Source: Klebsiella variicola (lineage in GTDB: Bacteria > Pseudomonadota > Gammaproteobacteria > Enterobacterales > Enterobacteriaceae). Taken from it: a DNA stretch of 64,000 nt. Each line of letters starts with the position of its first letter. The stretch's first letter is position 1. This document shows positions 19,410-29,754 of this stretch, in pieces. The translations under genes were made by a program, and so were the position numbers. The notes under the pieces were generated by a model. That model searched no databases. It saw only the letters and a program-made list of their open reading frames with translations, and was not told the origin of the DNA. The stretch covers positions 310,001 through 374,000 of the forward strand of contig NZ_CP010523.2 of the NCBI RefSeq assembly GCF_000828055.2, given 5' to 3'.

Positions 19410-19463
19410 CGGTTAAATCGTTGCAACCCGGCGGCGCTTCGCTTGGCCGGGCTACCCAAGCCG

Positions 19464-19509
19464 TTGTAGCCCGGGCGAGGCGCTTGCGCCGACCCCGGGA
19501 GCCGATCGC
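19464..19509. repeat. 46-bp REP-like repeat, right copy flanking the TA pair
   Basis: Identical to 18694-18739 in the same orientation, 770 bp apart. It follows the toxin stop. See the left copy for the element structure. Confidence 0.85.
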
Positions 19510-19564
19510 GCAACTATTATCCGTGTCTCAGCTCCCACTTTACTTCCCCCGTCCTTTCATCGGC

Positions 19565-19582
19565 TTGTCATCTCTCTGACCC
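19565..19582 (+). promoter_or_regulatory. Candidate PHO box upstream of ugpB
   Basis: TTGTCATCTCTCTGACCC shows two half-sites spaced 11 bp apart, as in the PhoB consensus CTGTCAT-N4-CTGTCAC, with mismatches mainly in the second. A weaker candidate is CTGTAAT at 19620 followed by ATGTCAT. ugp is a known Pho regulon operon, which raises the prior. Confidence 0.45.
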
Positions 19583-19700
19583 GTTACTATCTTTTTTTTG
19601 TAATAAAAAAGTTATTTTTCTGTAATTCGAACATGTCATGTTACCCCGCGAGCATAAAACGCGTGAAATCGCGCATCCGGCACAACAAGAGAGATAACCG

Positions 19701-21017
19701 ATGATATCGTTACGACATACAGCTTTAGGACTGGCGCTGAGCCTGGCTTTTGCCGGTCAGGCCCTGGCGGTTACCACCATCCCATTCTGGCACTCAATGG
19801 AAGGCGAGCTGGGTAAAGAAGTGGATTCTCTGGCGCAACGCTTTAACGCGGCCAATCCTGATTACAAAATCGTTCCGGTATACAAAGGCAACTATGAACA
19901 GAGCCTGAGCGCTGGTATCGCCGCTTTCCGTACCGGCAACGCCCCGGCGATCCTGCAGGTGTATGAAGTCGGCACCGCCACCATGATGGCGTCAAAAGCC
20001 ATTAAGCCGGTGTACCAGGTGTTTAGCGAGGCGGGCATCAAGTTTGATGAATCGCAGTTCGTGCCGACGGTATCCGGGTATTACACCGATTCGAAAACCG
20101 GCCATCTGCTCTCCCAGCCATTTAACAGCTCTACGCCGGTGCTGTACTACAACAAAGACGCCTTCAAAAAAGCCGGCTTAGATCCGGAGCAGCCGCCGAA
20201 GACCTGGCAGGATCTGGCGGCTTACACCGCCAAACTGAAAGCGGCCGGAATGAAGTGCGGCTACGCCAGCGGTTGGCAGGGCTGGATCCAGATTGAAAAC
20301 TTCAGCGCCTGGCACGGCCTGCCGGTGGCCACGAAAAATAACGGTTTTGACGGCACCGACGCGGTACTGGAGTTCAACAAGCCGGAGCAGGTGAAGCATA
20401 TCGCGCTGCTCGAAGAGATGAACAAGAAGGGTGATTTCAGCTATTTCGGGCGCAAAGACGAATCCACCGAGAAGTTCTATAACGGCGACTGCGCGATCAC
20501 TACCGCGTCATCCGGCTCGCTGGCCGATATTCGTCAGTACGCCAAATTCAACTACGGCGTCGGCATGATGCCATACGATGCCGACGTGAAAGGCGCGCCG
20601 CAGAACGCCATCATCGGCGGGGCCAGCCTGTGGGTGATGCAGGGTAAAGACAAAGAGACTTACACCGGCGTGGCGAAGTTCCTCGACTTCCTGACCAAAC
20701 CGGAAATCGCCGCCGAATGGCACCAGAAAACCGGCTATCTGCCGATCACCACTGCGGCCTACGATCTGACGCGCCAGCAGGGCTTCTATGATAAGAACCC
20801 GGGCGCCGATATCGCCACCCGCCAGATGCTGAACAAGCCGCCGTTGCCGTTCACCAAAGGCCTGCGTCTGGGCAACATGCCGCAAATCCGCACCATCGTC
20901 GATGAAGAGCTGGAGAGCGTGTGGACCGGCAAGAAAACCCCGCAACAGGCGCTGGATTCCGCTGTTCAGCGTGGGAATCAGCTGCTGCGTCGCTTCGAGC
21001 AAGCGACCAAATCGTAA
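19701..21017 (+). CDS. ugpB: sn-Glycerol-3-phosphate binding protein UgpB
   Basis: UgpB is the periplasmic receptor for glycerol-3-phosphate and glycerophosphodiesters in the UgpBAEC importer, induced on phosphate starvation. It has 438 residues, as in E. coli, with a signal peptide ([20 protein letters not shown]) cleaved before [10 protein letters not shown]. The family 1 extracellular solute-binding fold is indicated by [20 protein letters not shown] and the downstream [18 protein letters not shown]. It heads the operon; a BIME separates it from ugpA, probably allowing excess receptor synthesis. Confidence 0.96.
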   Translation: MISLRHTALGLALSLAFAGQALAVTTIPFWHSMEGELGKEVDSLAQRFNAANPDYKIVPVYKGNYEQSLSAGIAAFRTGNAPAILQVYEVGTATMMASKAIKPVYQVFSEAGIKFDESQFVPTVSGYYTDSKTGHLLSQPFNSSTPVLYYNKDAFKKAGLDPEQPPKTWQDLAAYTAKLKAAGMKCGYASGWQGWIQIENFSAWHGLPVATKNNGFDGTDAVLEFNKPEQVKHIALLEEMNKKGDFSYFGRKDESTEKFYNGDCAITTASSGSLADIRQYAKFNYGVGMMPYDADVKGAPQNAIIGGASLWVMQGKDKETYTGVAKFLDFLTKPEIAAEWHQKTGYLPITTAAYDLTRQQGFYDKNPGADIATRQMLNKPPLPFTKGLRLGNMPQIRTIVDEELESVWTGKKTPQQALDSAVQRGNQLLRRFEQATKS

Positions 21018-21027
21018 TCTGTAACTT

Positions 21028-21101
21028 GCCCGGTGGCGCTGCGCTTACCGGGCCTACGATGTGCCCTATGTAGGCCGGGTAAGGCGTAGCCGCCTCCCGG
21101 C
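21028..21101. repeat. BIME-type element between ugpB and ugpA
   Basis: Two inverted REP units (GCCCGGTGGCGCTGCGCTTA then CCGGGC, and GCCGGGTAAGGCG then CGCCTCCCGGC) face each other. The first 26 bp are repeated at 26882. In polycistronic mRNA such elements protect the upstream message from 3' decay. Confidence 0.82.
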
Positions 21102-21123
21102 ATTGTTCAGGAACCCAATCTCA

Positions 21124-22011
21124 ATGTCATCATCCCGTCCGGTATTCCGCTCGCGCTGGCTGCCCTATGTGCTGGTCGCGCCGCAGCTGATTATCACGCT
21201 GATTTTCTTTATCTGGCCCGCGGGCGAAGCGCTGTGGTACTCGCTGCAGAGCGTCGATCCGTTTGGTCTCTCCAGCCAGTTTGTCGGCCTGGATAACTTC
21301 GTTGCGCTGTTCCACGACCCGTACTATCTGGACTCGTTCTGGACCACTATAAAATTCAGCACCCTGGTGACTGTTAGCGGCCTGCTCGTTTCGCTGTTTT
21401 TTGCCGCGCTGGTCGACTATGTGGTGCGCGGCAGCCGCTTTTATCAAACGCTGATGCTGCTGCCGTACGCCGTGGCTCCCGCCGTCGCGGCGGTGCTGTG
21501 GATCTTCCTTTTTAACCCCGGGCGCGGGCTGATCACCCATTTCCTCGGCGAGCTGGGCTACGACTGGAACCACGCGCAAAACAGCGGCCAGGCGATGTTC
21601 CTGGTGGTCTTCGCCTCGGTATGGAAGCAGATAAGCTACAACTTCCTGTTCTTCTTCGCCGCGCTGCAGTCGATCCCGCGTTCGCTGGTTGAGGCCGCCG
21701 CCATTGACGGCGCCGGGCCCATTCGTCGCTTCTTTAAGCTGGCGCTGCCATTGATTGCGCCGGTGAGCTTCTTCCTGCTGGTGGTCAACCTGGTTTACGC
21801 CTTCTTCGACACCTTCCCGGTGATCGATGCCGCCACCGCCGGCGGCCCGGTGCAGGCCACCACCACCCTAATCTACAAAATATATCGCGAAGGTTTTGCC
21901 GGACTCGATCTTTCCGCTTCCGCCGCGCAGTCGGTGGTGCTGATGTTCCTCGTTATTATCCTGACGGTGGTGCAGTTCCGTTACGTTGAAAGTAAGGTGC
22001 GTTACCAATGA
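21124..22011 (+). CDS. ugpA: Glycerol-3-phosphate ABC permease UgpA
   Basis: UgpA is a membrane subunit of the glycerol-3-phosphate importer. ATG at 21124 gives 295 residues, as in E. coli; the open frame back to 21061 runs through the BIME and is not used. There are six helices and the permease coupling motif [20 protein letters not shown]. The 3' end overlaps ugpE by ATGA at 22008. Confidence 0.95.
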   Translation: MSSSRPVFRSRWLPYVLVAPQLIITLIFFIWPAGEALWYSLQSVDPFGLSSQFVGLDNFVALFHDPYYLDSFWTTIKFSTLVTVSGLLVSLFFAALVDYVVRGSRFYQTLMLLPYAVAPAVAAVLWIFLFNPGRGLITHFLGELGYDWNHAQNSGQAMFLVVFASVWKQISYNFLFFFAALQSIPRSLVEAAAIDGAGPIRRFFKLALPLIAPVSFFLLVVNLVYAFFDTFPVIDAATAGGPVQATTTLIYKIYREGFAGLDLSASAAQSVVLMFLVIILTVVQFRYVESKVRYQ

Positions 22012-22853
22012 TTGAGAACCGTCGCGGGCTGACGATTTTCAGCCACACCATGCTCATTCTGGGTATTGCCGTCATTTTATTCCCGCTGTACGTCGCCTTC
22101 GTGGCGGCGACGCTGGATAACCAATCGGTGTTTGAAACGCCGATGACCCTGATCCCCGGCGGCCATCTGCTGGAGAACATGAAGACCATCTGGGTGAACG
22201 GCGTCGGCGTCAACAGCGCGCCGTTCTGGCTGATGATGCTCAACAGTTTCATCATGGCATTCGCCATTACGGTCGGCAAAATCGTGGTGTCGATGCTTTC
22301 GGCGTTCGCCATCGTCTGGTTCCGCTTTCCGCTGCGTAACCTGTTCTTCTGGATGATCTTTATCACCCTGATGCTGCCCGTTGAGGTGCGGATTTTCCCG
22401 ACGGTGGAGGTCATCGCTAACCTCAACATGCTCGACAGCTACGCCGGGTTAACGCTGCCGTTGATGGCTTCGGCCACCGCCACCTTCCTGTTCCGCCAGT
22501 TCTTTATGACCCTGCCGGACGAACTGATTGAAGCGGCTCGTATTGATGGCGCTTCGCCGATGCGTTTTTTCCGCGACATCGTGCTGCCGCTGTCGAAAAC
22601 CAATCTTGCGGCGCTGTTCGTCATCACCTTTATCTACGGCTGGAACCAATATCTGTGGCCGCTGCTGATTATTCAGGATGTGAATCTTGGCACCGCCGTC
22701 GCCGGTATCAAAGGCATGATCGCCACCGGCGAAGGTACTACCCAGTGGAATCAGGTGATGGCGGCGATGCTGCTGACCCTGATCCCGCCGGTTGTCATCG
22801 TTTTAGCCATGCAGCGCGCCTTTGTGCGTGGCCTGGTCGATAGTGAGAAATAA
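22008..22853 (+). CDS. ugpE: Glycerol-3-phosphate ABC permease UgpE
   Basis: UgpE is the second membrane subunit, 281 residues with six helices and the coupling motif [20 protein letters not shown]. Sequence and order match E. coli UgpE. It is translationally coupled to ugpA and ends 1 bp before ugpC. Confidence 0.95.
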   Translation: MIENRRGLTIFSHTMLILGIAVILFPLYVAFVAATLDNQSVFETPMTLIPGGHLLENMKTIWVNGVGVNSAPFWLMMLNSFIMAFAITVGKIVVSMLSAFAIVWFRFPLRNLFFWMIFITLMLPVEVRIFPTVEVIANLNMLDSYAGLTLPLMASATATFLFRQFFMTLPDELIEAARIDGASPMRFFRDIVLPLSKTNLAALFVITFIYGWNQYLWPLLIIQDVNLGTAVAGIKGMIATGEGTTQWNQVMAAMLLTLIPPVVIVLAMQRAFVRGLVDSEK

Positions 22854-22854
22854 A

Positions 22855-23921
<1,067 letters not shown>

Positions 23922-23925
<4 letters not shown>

Positions 23926-24662
23926 GTAACTGGCCTTATCCCCGCATCGTCGCCCATCGCGGCGGCGGTAAACTGGCGCCGGAGAACACCCTGGCGGCTA
24001 TCGACGTTGGCGCCCGCTACGGGCACACGATGATTGAATTTGACGTCAAGCTGTCGAAGGACGGGCAGATCTTTCTGCTGCACGACGATAATCTCGAACG
24101 CACCAGCAACGGCTGGGGCGTGGCGGGCGAGCTGGCGTGGGACGATCTGCTGAAGGTCGATGCCGGCAGCTGGTTCAGCCGTGAATTTAAGGGCGAGCCG
24201 CTGCCGTTGCTCTCTCAGGTGGCGGAGCGCTGCCGCCGTCACGGTATGATGGCGAATATCGAAATTAAGCCGACCACCGGGCTGGGGCCGCAGACCGGCA
24301 ACGTGGTGGCCCTGGCTGCGCGCGATCTGTGGCAAGGCATGGCCGCGCCGCTGCTCTCCTCTTTTGAAATCGATGCTCTGGAGGCGGCGCAGGAAGCCGC
24401 GCCCGAGCTGCCGCGCGGGCTGCTGCTGGATGAGTGGCGCGATGACTGGCGCGAATTGACCACCCGGCTGGGCTGCGTGTCGATTCACCTCAATCACAAG
24501 CTGTTGGATGCGGCGCGGGTGGCGAGCCTGAAACAGGCCGGCCTGCATATTCTGGTGTACACGGTCAATAAACCCCAGCGCGCCGCCGAGCTGCTGCGCT
24601 GGGGTGTAGATTGCATCTGCACCGATGCCATTGACGTCATCGGGCCGAATTTCCACCCTTAA
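23922..24662 (+). CDS. ugpQ: Cytosolic glycerophosphodiester phosphodiesterase UgpQ
   Basis: UgpQ hydrolyses imported glycerophosphodiesters to glycerol-3-phosphate and an alcohol. The 246-residue GDPD-family TIM barrel shows the metal and catalytic motif [17 protein letters not shown], with a second histidine in [15 protein letters not shown] and Glu/Lys in NIEIKPTTG. No signal peptide is seen. It is the last gene of ugpBAECQ and converges on yhhA. Confidence 0.95.
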
Positions 24663-24685
24663 GACGGATTTGCGGCGGCTGACCT

Positions 24686-25006
24686 TTACGGGTTGGTCTG
24701 CCGCAGCATTCCACCGTTGTTGTTCGGTAGCACCTGCTGCGGCGGATTGAGATTACCGCCCTGGGCCGCGCGCTGCTGATTCGTCTGCAACTGGTTTTGC
24801 AAATGCTGCTGCTGCGAGCGGGTCTGATTGTTCAGATCCTGCTTCAGCATGCTCTGCTGCTGCTGTTGCTGCACCTTCATCTCATTTTGCATGCGCTGCT
24901 GGCTGGGCACCACGTAACCCGGCTGGTTAGGGTTGTTATTAATATTGATCGGCTGGGCTAATACGCCAAGCGGCATCAGCGCCGCCAGAAACAGAATCGC
25001 TTTCAT
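24686..25006 (-). CDS. yhhA: YhhA, DUF2756 Gln/Asn-rich exported protein
   Basis: A 106-residue protein with a signal peptide ([17 protein letters not shown], cleaved before QPININ) and a mature part of about a third Gln plus many Asn ([22 protein letters not shown]). It corresponds to E. coli YhhA, which I recall as longer (146 residues), so the C-terminal region is shortened here. It is probably periplasmic, with no known function. The gene is divergent from ggt. Confidence 0.78.
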   Translation of the reverse strand: MKAILFLAALMPLGVLAQPININNNPNQPGYVVPSQQRMQNEMKVQQQQQQSMLKQDLNNQTRSQQQHLQNQLQTNQQRAAQGGNLNPPQQVLPNNNGGMLRQTNP

Positions 25007-25129
25007 GGTTTTCTCCTCCCGTGCGTGGGATCACTTAAGTGTACCTCGAATCCGCCATAACAATGATTTTTTAGGAGTTATCAACCAGGCTTAAGCGGGG
25101 AATGAAACCTACCTTTCAGGAGTAAGACA

Positions 25130-26875
25130 ATGATAAAAACAACAATATGGCGCCAGGTGGTCATCGCTGCGTTGCTGGCGGGCGGTAGTTTCACCGTCGC
25201 CGCCAATCCGCCACCGCCGCCGCCGGTCTCTTATGGCGTAGAGGAAGATGTGTTCCACCCGGTACGCGCCCGGCAGGGGATGGTGGCGTCGGTGGACGCG
25301 CTGGCGACCCGCGTCGGCGTGGATATTCTGCGCCAGGGCGGCAACGCTGTCGATGCGGCGGTGGCGGTTGGCTACGCGCTGGCGGTCACGCATCCGCAGG
25401 CCGGGAATATCGGCGGCGGCGGTTTTATGATGCTGCGGACTAAAGACGGCAAGACCACGGCGATCGATTTCCGCGAAATGGCGCCGGAACAGGCCACCCG
25501 CGACATGTTCCTTGACGACCAGGGCAACCCGGACAGTAAAAAATCACTGACTTCGCATCTGGCCTCCGGCACGCCAGGCAGCGTCGCCGGTTTCTCTCTC
25601 GCCCTGGAAAAATACGGCACCATGCCGCTGAACAAAGTGATCCGCCCGGCGATTAAGCTGGCAGAAGAGGGCTTTATCGTTAACGATGCGCTGGCGGACG
25701 ATCTGAAGACCTATGGCAGCGAAGTGATCCCGCAGCATGAAAACAGTAAAGCGATCTTCTGGAAGAACGGCGAGCCGCTGAAAAAGGGCGACCGGCTGGT
25801 GCAAAAGAATCTCGGTAAGAGCCTGGAGCTGATTGCCGAGCACGGCCCGGAGGCCTTCTATAAAGGGGCCATCGCCGACCAGATCGCTGACGAGATGAAA
25901 AAGCACGGCGGGCTAATCACCAAAGCCGATCTTGCCAGCTATAAGGCCGTGGAGCGTACGCCGGTTAGCGGCGAATATCGCGGGTATGAGGTTTATTCCA
26001 TGCCGCCGCCGTCTTCCGGCGGGATCCACATCGTGCAGATCCTCAATATCCTCGAAAACTTCGATATGCAGAAATATGGCTTTGGCAGTGCCGATGCTAT
26101 GCAGGTGATGGCGGAGGCGGAGAAACACGCCTATGCCGACCGTTCTGAATATCTCGGCGACCCTGACTTCGTCAAAGTGCCGTGGCAGGCGCTGACCAGC
26201 AAAGCTTACGCCAAAGCAATTGCCGCCGAGATTGATGTCAACAAGGCCAAACCTTCCAGTCAGATCCGCCCGGGCAAGCTGGCGCCGTATGAAAGTAACC
26301 AGACCACCCACTTCTCGGTGGTCGATAAAGAGGGTAATGCGGTGGCGGTGACCTATACGCTGAATACCACCTTTGGCACCGGCATCGTGGCGGGGGACTC
26401 CGGCATTCTGCTGAATAACCAGATGGATGACTTCTCGGCGAAGCCCGGCGTGCCTAACGTTTATGGTCTGGTGGGCGGCGACGCCAATGCGGTGGAGCCG
26501 AAAAAACGCCCGCTGTCGTCGATGTCGCCGACCATTGTGGTGAAAGACGGCAAAACCTGGCTGGTGACCGGCAGCCCGGGCGGCAGTCGGATCATCACCA
26601 CCGTACTGCAGATGGTGGTCAATACCATCGATTTCGGGATGAACGTCGCGGAAGCCACCAACGCGCCGCGTTTCCACCATCAATGGCTGCCGGATGAGCT
26701 GCGGGTGGAGAAAGGCTTTAGCCCGGATACCCTGAAGCTGCTGGAGGCGAAGGGGCAGAAAGTGGCGCTGAAAGAGGCGATGGGCAGTACCCAGAGCATC
26801 ATGGTAGGGCCGGACGGTATGCTGTATGGCGCCTCCGATCCGCGTTCGCCGGATGATTTAACGGCGGGGTATTGA
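25130..26875 (+). CDS. ggt: Gamma-glutamyltranspeptidase Ggt
   Basis: Periplasmic Ggt cleaves or transfers the gamma-glutamyl group of glutathione and similar peptides. The 581-residue precursor has a signal peptide ending near VAA (residue 25). It self-cleaves into large and small subunits before the nucleophile, here Thr393 in NQTTHFSVVD. GNIGGGGFMMLRT and PLSSMSPTIVV are family motifs. Six consecutive prolines (27-32) follow the signal peptide, a possible EF-P-dependent stretch. It is a single gene with a BIME after the stop. Confidence 0.96.
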   Translation: MIKTTIWRQVVIAALLAGGSFTVAANPPPPPPVSYGVEEDVFHPVRARQGMVASVDALATRVGVDILRQGGNAVDAAVAVGYALAVTHPQAGNIGGGGFMMLRTKDGKTTAIDFREMAPEQATRDMFLDDQGNPDSKKSLTSHLASGTPGSVAGFSLALEKYGTMPLNKVIRPAIKLAEEGFIVNDALADDLKTYGSEVIPQHENSKAIFWKNGEPLKKGDRLVQKNLGKSLELIAEHGPEAFYKGAIADQIADEMKKHGGLITKADLASYKAVERTPVSGEYRGYEVYSMPPPSSGGIHIVQILNILENFDMQKYGFGSADAMQVMAEAEKHAYADRSEYLGDPDFVKVPWQALTSKAYAKAIAAEIDVNKAKPSSQIRPGKLAPYESNQTTHFSVVDKEGNAVAVTYTLNTTFGTGIVAGDSGILLNNQMDDFSAKPGVPNVYGLVGGDANAVEPKKRPLSSMSPTIVVKDGKTWLVTGSPGGSRIITTVLQMVVNTIDFGMNVAEATNAPRFHHQWLPDELRVEKGFSPDTLKLLEAKGQKVALKEAMGSTQSIMVGPDGMLYGASDPRSPDDLTAGY

Positions 26876-26881
26876 TGTGTT

Positions 26882-26955
26882 GCCCGGTGGCGCTGCGCTT
26901 ACCGGGCTTACAACTGCACGAACGCAGGCCGGGTAAGGCGAAGCCGCCACCCGGC
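26882..26955. repeat. BIME-type element between ggt and yhhY
   Basis: Two inverted REP units with the same left half as the ugpB-ugpA element (26 bp identical from GCCCGGTGG). It lies between convergent ggt and yhhY and probably marks both transcript ends. Confidence 0.82.
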
Positions 26956-26961
26956 AACACG

Positions 26962-27450
26962 CTACTTCATTCTGGCCATATAATACGCATCCACATACTC
27001 ACCGTTGCGCAGCGCGTAACGCCTGCCGGTGCCTTCGATCTCAAAGCCGTACTTCTTATACACCGCAATCGCCGGAGCATTATCGGCGAACACCGTCAGC
27101 TCAATACGTTCGACCCGCAGCCAGTTGTCGCACATATCAATCATGGTACGCATCAGCGCGCTGGCGACGCCGCGGTTGTGCCAGCGCGAATCCACGCTGA
27201 CACCAAAATCGGCGACGTGGCTACGGCGGGGACGTTGGACGACGGCAATGCTTAAATGGCCGACGACTTGCTCATCGATACAGGCCACCAGCTGCTTCAC
27301 GCCGGGCGTATCGGTTAGCCGCTCCCGCCACATATGTTCGGATGGATGAGGGACCTGTAGCGTGTTGTGATACACCTCCGGCTGGGCGTGAATTTGACGA
27401 ATCGCGTCAATATCTTTCGGTTCAGCATGGCGTATCACGATGTCACTCAT
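26962..27450 (-). CDS. yhhY: GNAT N-acetyltransferase YhhY (AaaT)
   Basis: A 162-residue GNAT-family enzyme equal in length to E. coli YhhY, reported to acetylate amino acids such as phenylalanine and methionine (name aaaT). The acetyl-CoA loop is in VSVDSRWHNRGVASALM, and the C-terminal strand is NAPAIAVYKKYGFEIEGTGR. ATG at 27450 is chosen (MSDIVIRHAE); an upstream frame to 27492 lacks family support. It is divergent from ryhB, as in E. coli. Confidence 0.9.
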   Translation of the reverse strand: MSDIVIRHAEPKDIDAIRQIHAQPEVYHNTLQVPHPSEHMWRERLTDTPGVKQLVACIDEQVVGHLSIAVVQRPRRSHVADFGVSVDSRWHNRGVASALMRTMIDMCDNWLRVERIELTVFADNAPAIAVYKKYGFEIEGTGRRYALRNGEYVDAYYMARMK

Positions 27451-27536
27451 TCCTTGTTCCTCATTCAGGTGAAAAGTCCCTTTAAACATCACTGACTACG
27501 GCGTTCGAGTCAACACGCATTATTTGCAAAAAAAAG

Positions 27537-27566
27537 TAGACAAGTGCGAATGAGAATGATTATTAT
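27537..27566 (+). promoter_or_regulatory. ryhB promoter with Fur box
   Basis: TAGACA (27537-27542) and TATTAT (27561-27566), 18 bp apart, form the promoter. GAATGAGAATGATTATTAT (27548-27566) matches a Fur box and covers the -10 box, so iron-loaded Fur would block transcription. Confidence 0.85.
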
Positions 27567-27572
27567 TGTCCT

Positions 27573-27668
27573 GCATTCAGGGAGACCCTTGCGGAAAGCC
27601 TGAAAGCACGACATTGCTCACATTGCTTCCAGTATTACTTTAGCCAGCCGGGTGCTGGCTTTTTTTTT
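27573..27668 (+). ncRNA. ryhB: RyhB small regulatory RNA
   Basis: RyhB is the Hfq-dependent small RNA that shuts down iron-using proteins when iron is scarce. The core GCACGACATTGCTCACATTG and the following TTCCAGTATTACTT are conserved with E. coli. The terminator is AGCCAGC-CGG-GTGCTGGCT followed by eight or more T residues. The start is set at 27573, six bases after the -10 box; total length is about 95 nt. It lies next to yhhY as in E. coli. A Klebsiella-type bactofilin gene converges on it from the right. Confidence 0.95.
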
Positions 27669-27677
27669 GCCGCTATT

Positions 27678-28331
27678 TCAGGCGCTCTGCGGCCTGGCGG
27701 GCTCCGCGTCGGCTTTGGATGGCGTGTCTGCTACCAGACCGAGAATATGACTTTTGTTCTCCGCTGCGGCCAGCATTTCAGCGCGACCGCTAAAAACCCC
27801 GCCTTTCTTGATCGCCAGCGCGCGATAGGCGAGGGTACCATCCAGATGGCCGTGCTCCTCGATGGTGATGCTATCGCCATGACACTGGCCCTGCACCTTG
27901 CCGTCAATAATCAGCTCCCGGCAGCTGATGTTGCCCTCCACCTGGCCTTCACGCATTATCTTAATCAGATGCTCTTTGGCCTCAATGTTGCCGGTCAACT
28001 GGCCGTGAATATAGACATGGCCGCTGGCGACGATATTGCCGACGAAATGTACCCCGCTGGCGATGATCGTGGTCTCGTGTTTTTTGCTGGCGACCGCTTC
28101 GGGTTCTGGGTTTATTGCCGGAAATGTGGCTGCTTCTGACGCTTGAGGTTCCGTTTTATTTTTCTTAATAAACATCGCGTTAATCTTGTTCCGTTGGCTA
28201 TGGAGGAGGAAAGCGACAAGCGCGCAGGCGGCCGCCAGGCGCGCCAGCGCGATGGCATCGACAGACCAGGCGATCAGTCCAAGAAGCCAGAAAAAAAGGG
28301 TGCCGTTTATGGCGAAATACTGTTTGTCCAT
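27678..28331 (-). CDS. Membrane-anchored bactofilin (polymer-forming cytoskeletal protein)
   Basis: A 217-residue protein with two N-terminal hydrophobic segments (about 8-24 and 28-45), a charged linker, and a bactofilin domain (about 87-190). The domain has regular beta-helix turns such as GVHFVGNIVASGHVYIHGQL and GQVEGNISCRELIIDGKVQG. Bactofilins polymerise without nucleotide and scaffold envelope enzymes. Its stop is 9-10 bp from the end of RyhB on the opposite strand. E. coli has no such gene between yhhY and yhhX. The biological role here is unknown. Confidence 0.85.
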   Translation of the reverse strand: MDKQYFAINGTLFFWLLGLIAWSVDAIALARLAAACALVAFLLHSQRNKINAMFIKKNKTEPQASEAATFPAINPEPEAVASKKHETTIIASGVHFVGNIVASGHVYIHGQLTGNIEAKEHLIKIMREGQVEGNISCRELIIDGKVQGQCHGDSITIEEHGHLDGTLAYRALAIKKGGVFSGRAEMLAAAENKSHILGLVADTPSKADAEPARPQSA

Positions 28332-28595
28332 TAGCAGCGGCTGGCTACTCCGTTAGTCATCAGCAACGTCCTGGTTTGCCCTCCACTTATCCGTAGTTTC
28401 GCCGTTAGGATCAAGTTTTTTAGCTGGAAAATGGCGAATTAATTCCTGGTTAATCAATTGGTTATTAATATTTTCGTATAAGTGATGCTTGAACTATTTT
28501 GCTGGCGAATCTTCCAGGAAAGCGGACAGAGAGGATGAAGTGATGGCCCGGCTTGCGCTATGGTTGAAGGTAGCTCATCAACTAAGGACAGCGTT
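28332..28595. other. Divergent bactofilin-yhhX intergenic region
   Basis: This 264-bp gap holds the promoters of both genes. It is AT-rich around 28410-28500. No operator with a clear match was recognised. Confidence 0.4.
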
Positions 28596-29633
28596 ATGAC
28601 TCTGCACTGCGCATTTATTGGCTTCGGCAAAAGTACCACCCGCTACCATCTTCCTTACGTTTTGCACCGCAAAGACCGTTGGCATGTGGCGCATATCTAC
28701 CGCCGCCGGGCGAAGCCCGAGGAGCAGGCGCCGCAGTATTCCCATATCCATTTCACCAGCGATCTTGATGACGTGTTAAACGACCCACAGGTCAATCTGG
28801 TGGTGGTCTGCACCCACGCCGACAGTCATTTCGAATATGCGAAAAAGGCGCTGGAGGCGGGGAAAAACGTGCTGGTGGAAAAGCCGTTCACCCCGACGCT
28901 TGAGGAAGCAAAAACCCTGTTTTCCCTGGCAAACAGCAAAGGTCTCACGGTGACGCCCTACCAGAATCGCCGTTTCGACTCCTGCTTCCTGACCACCAAA
29001 AAGGTGATTGAGAGCGGGAAACTCGGCGAACTGGTGGAGATCGAAAGTCATTTTGATAACTACCGCCCGGTGGCGGAGACCAACCCCGGCGGCCCGCAAA
29101 ACGGCGAGTTCTATGGCCTTGGCGTACATACCCTGGATCAGATCATTTCGCTGTTCGGCCGTCCGGACCATGTCTCTTACGATCTGCGCTCGCTGCGCAA
29201 TAAAGCCAACCCGGATGACACCTTTGAGGCCCAACTGTTCTACGGCGATCTGAAGGCCATCGTCAAAACCAGCCACCTGGTGCAGATCGACTACCCGAAA
29301 TTCATCGTTCACGGCCATAAAGGTTCGTTTGTGAAATACGGCATTGACCAGCAGGAGACCAGCCTGAAGGCCAATATCATGCCGGGCGAGCCGGGTTTTG
29401 GCGCGGACGACAGCGTCGGCGAGCTGGTGTACGTCAACGAGGCGGGGGAGACGGTGCGTGAAGCGGTGCCGCTGGAGACCGGCGACTACGGTCGGGTGTA
29501 CGACGCGCTGTATGAAACTCTCGTCAACGGCCAGCCGAATTACGTCAAGGAATCTGACGTTCTCACCAATATGGAGATCCTGGAGCGCGGCTTTGAACAG
29601 CCTTCTCCGGCCACCATCACCCTGGCAAAATAA
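28596..29633 (+). CDS. yhhX: YhhX, Gfo/Idh/MocA-family oxidoreductase
   Basis: A 345-residue putative NAD(P)-dependent oxidoreductase. The N-terminal Rossmann fold shows AFIGFGKSTTRYHLPYVL and VVCTHADSHFEYAKKALEAG, followed by the EKPFTPTLEEA motif typical of the family. The substrate is unknown. ATG at 28596 gives the same length as E. coli YhhX. It is followed 121 bp later by yhhW in the same direction. Confidence 0.93.
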   Translation: MTLHCAFIGFGKSTTRYHLPYVLHRKDRWHVAHIYRRRAKPEEQAPQYSHIHFTSDLDDVLNDPQVNLVVVCTHADSHFEYAKKALEAGKNVLVEKPFTPTLEEAKTLFSLANSKGLTVTPYQNRRFDSCFLTTKKVIESGKLGELVEIESHFDNYRPVAETNPGGPQNGEFYGLGVHTLDQIISLFGRPDHVSYDLRSLRNKANPDDTFEAQLFYGDLKAIVKTSHLVQIDYPKFIVHGHKGSFVKYGIDQQETSLKANIMPGEPGFGADDSVGELVYVNEAGETVREAVPLETGDYGRVYDALYETLVNGQPNYVKESDVLTNMEILERGFEQPSPATITLAK

Positions 29634-29754
29634 GCAAAACGGGCTCCTCGACGCTTGTTCATATTTTTTGAACAGAGGAGTCAATTTTCACCCTCTATGA
29701 TCGACGGCGAAATGGGTCCACACTGACTCCATCGAAAACATACGGGGGTGCAAC

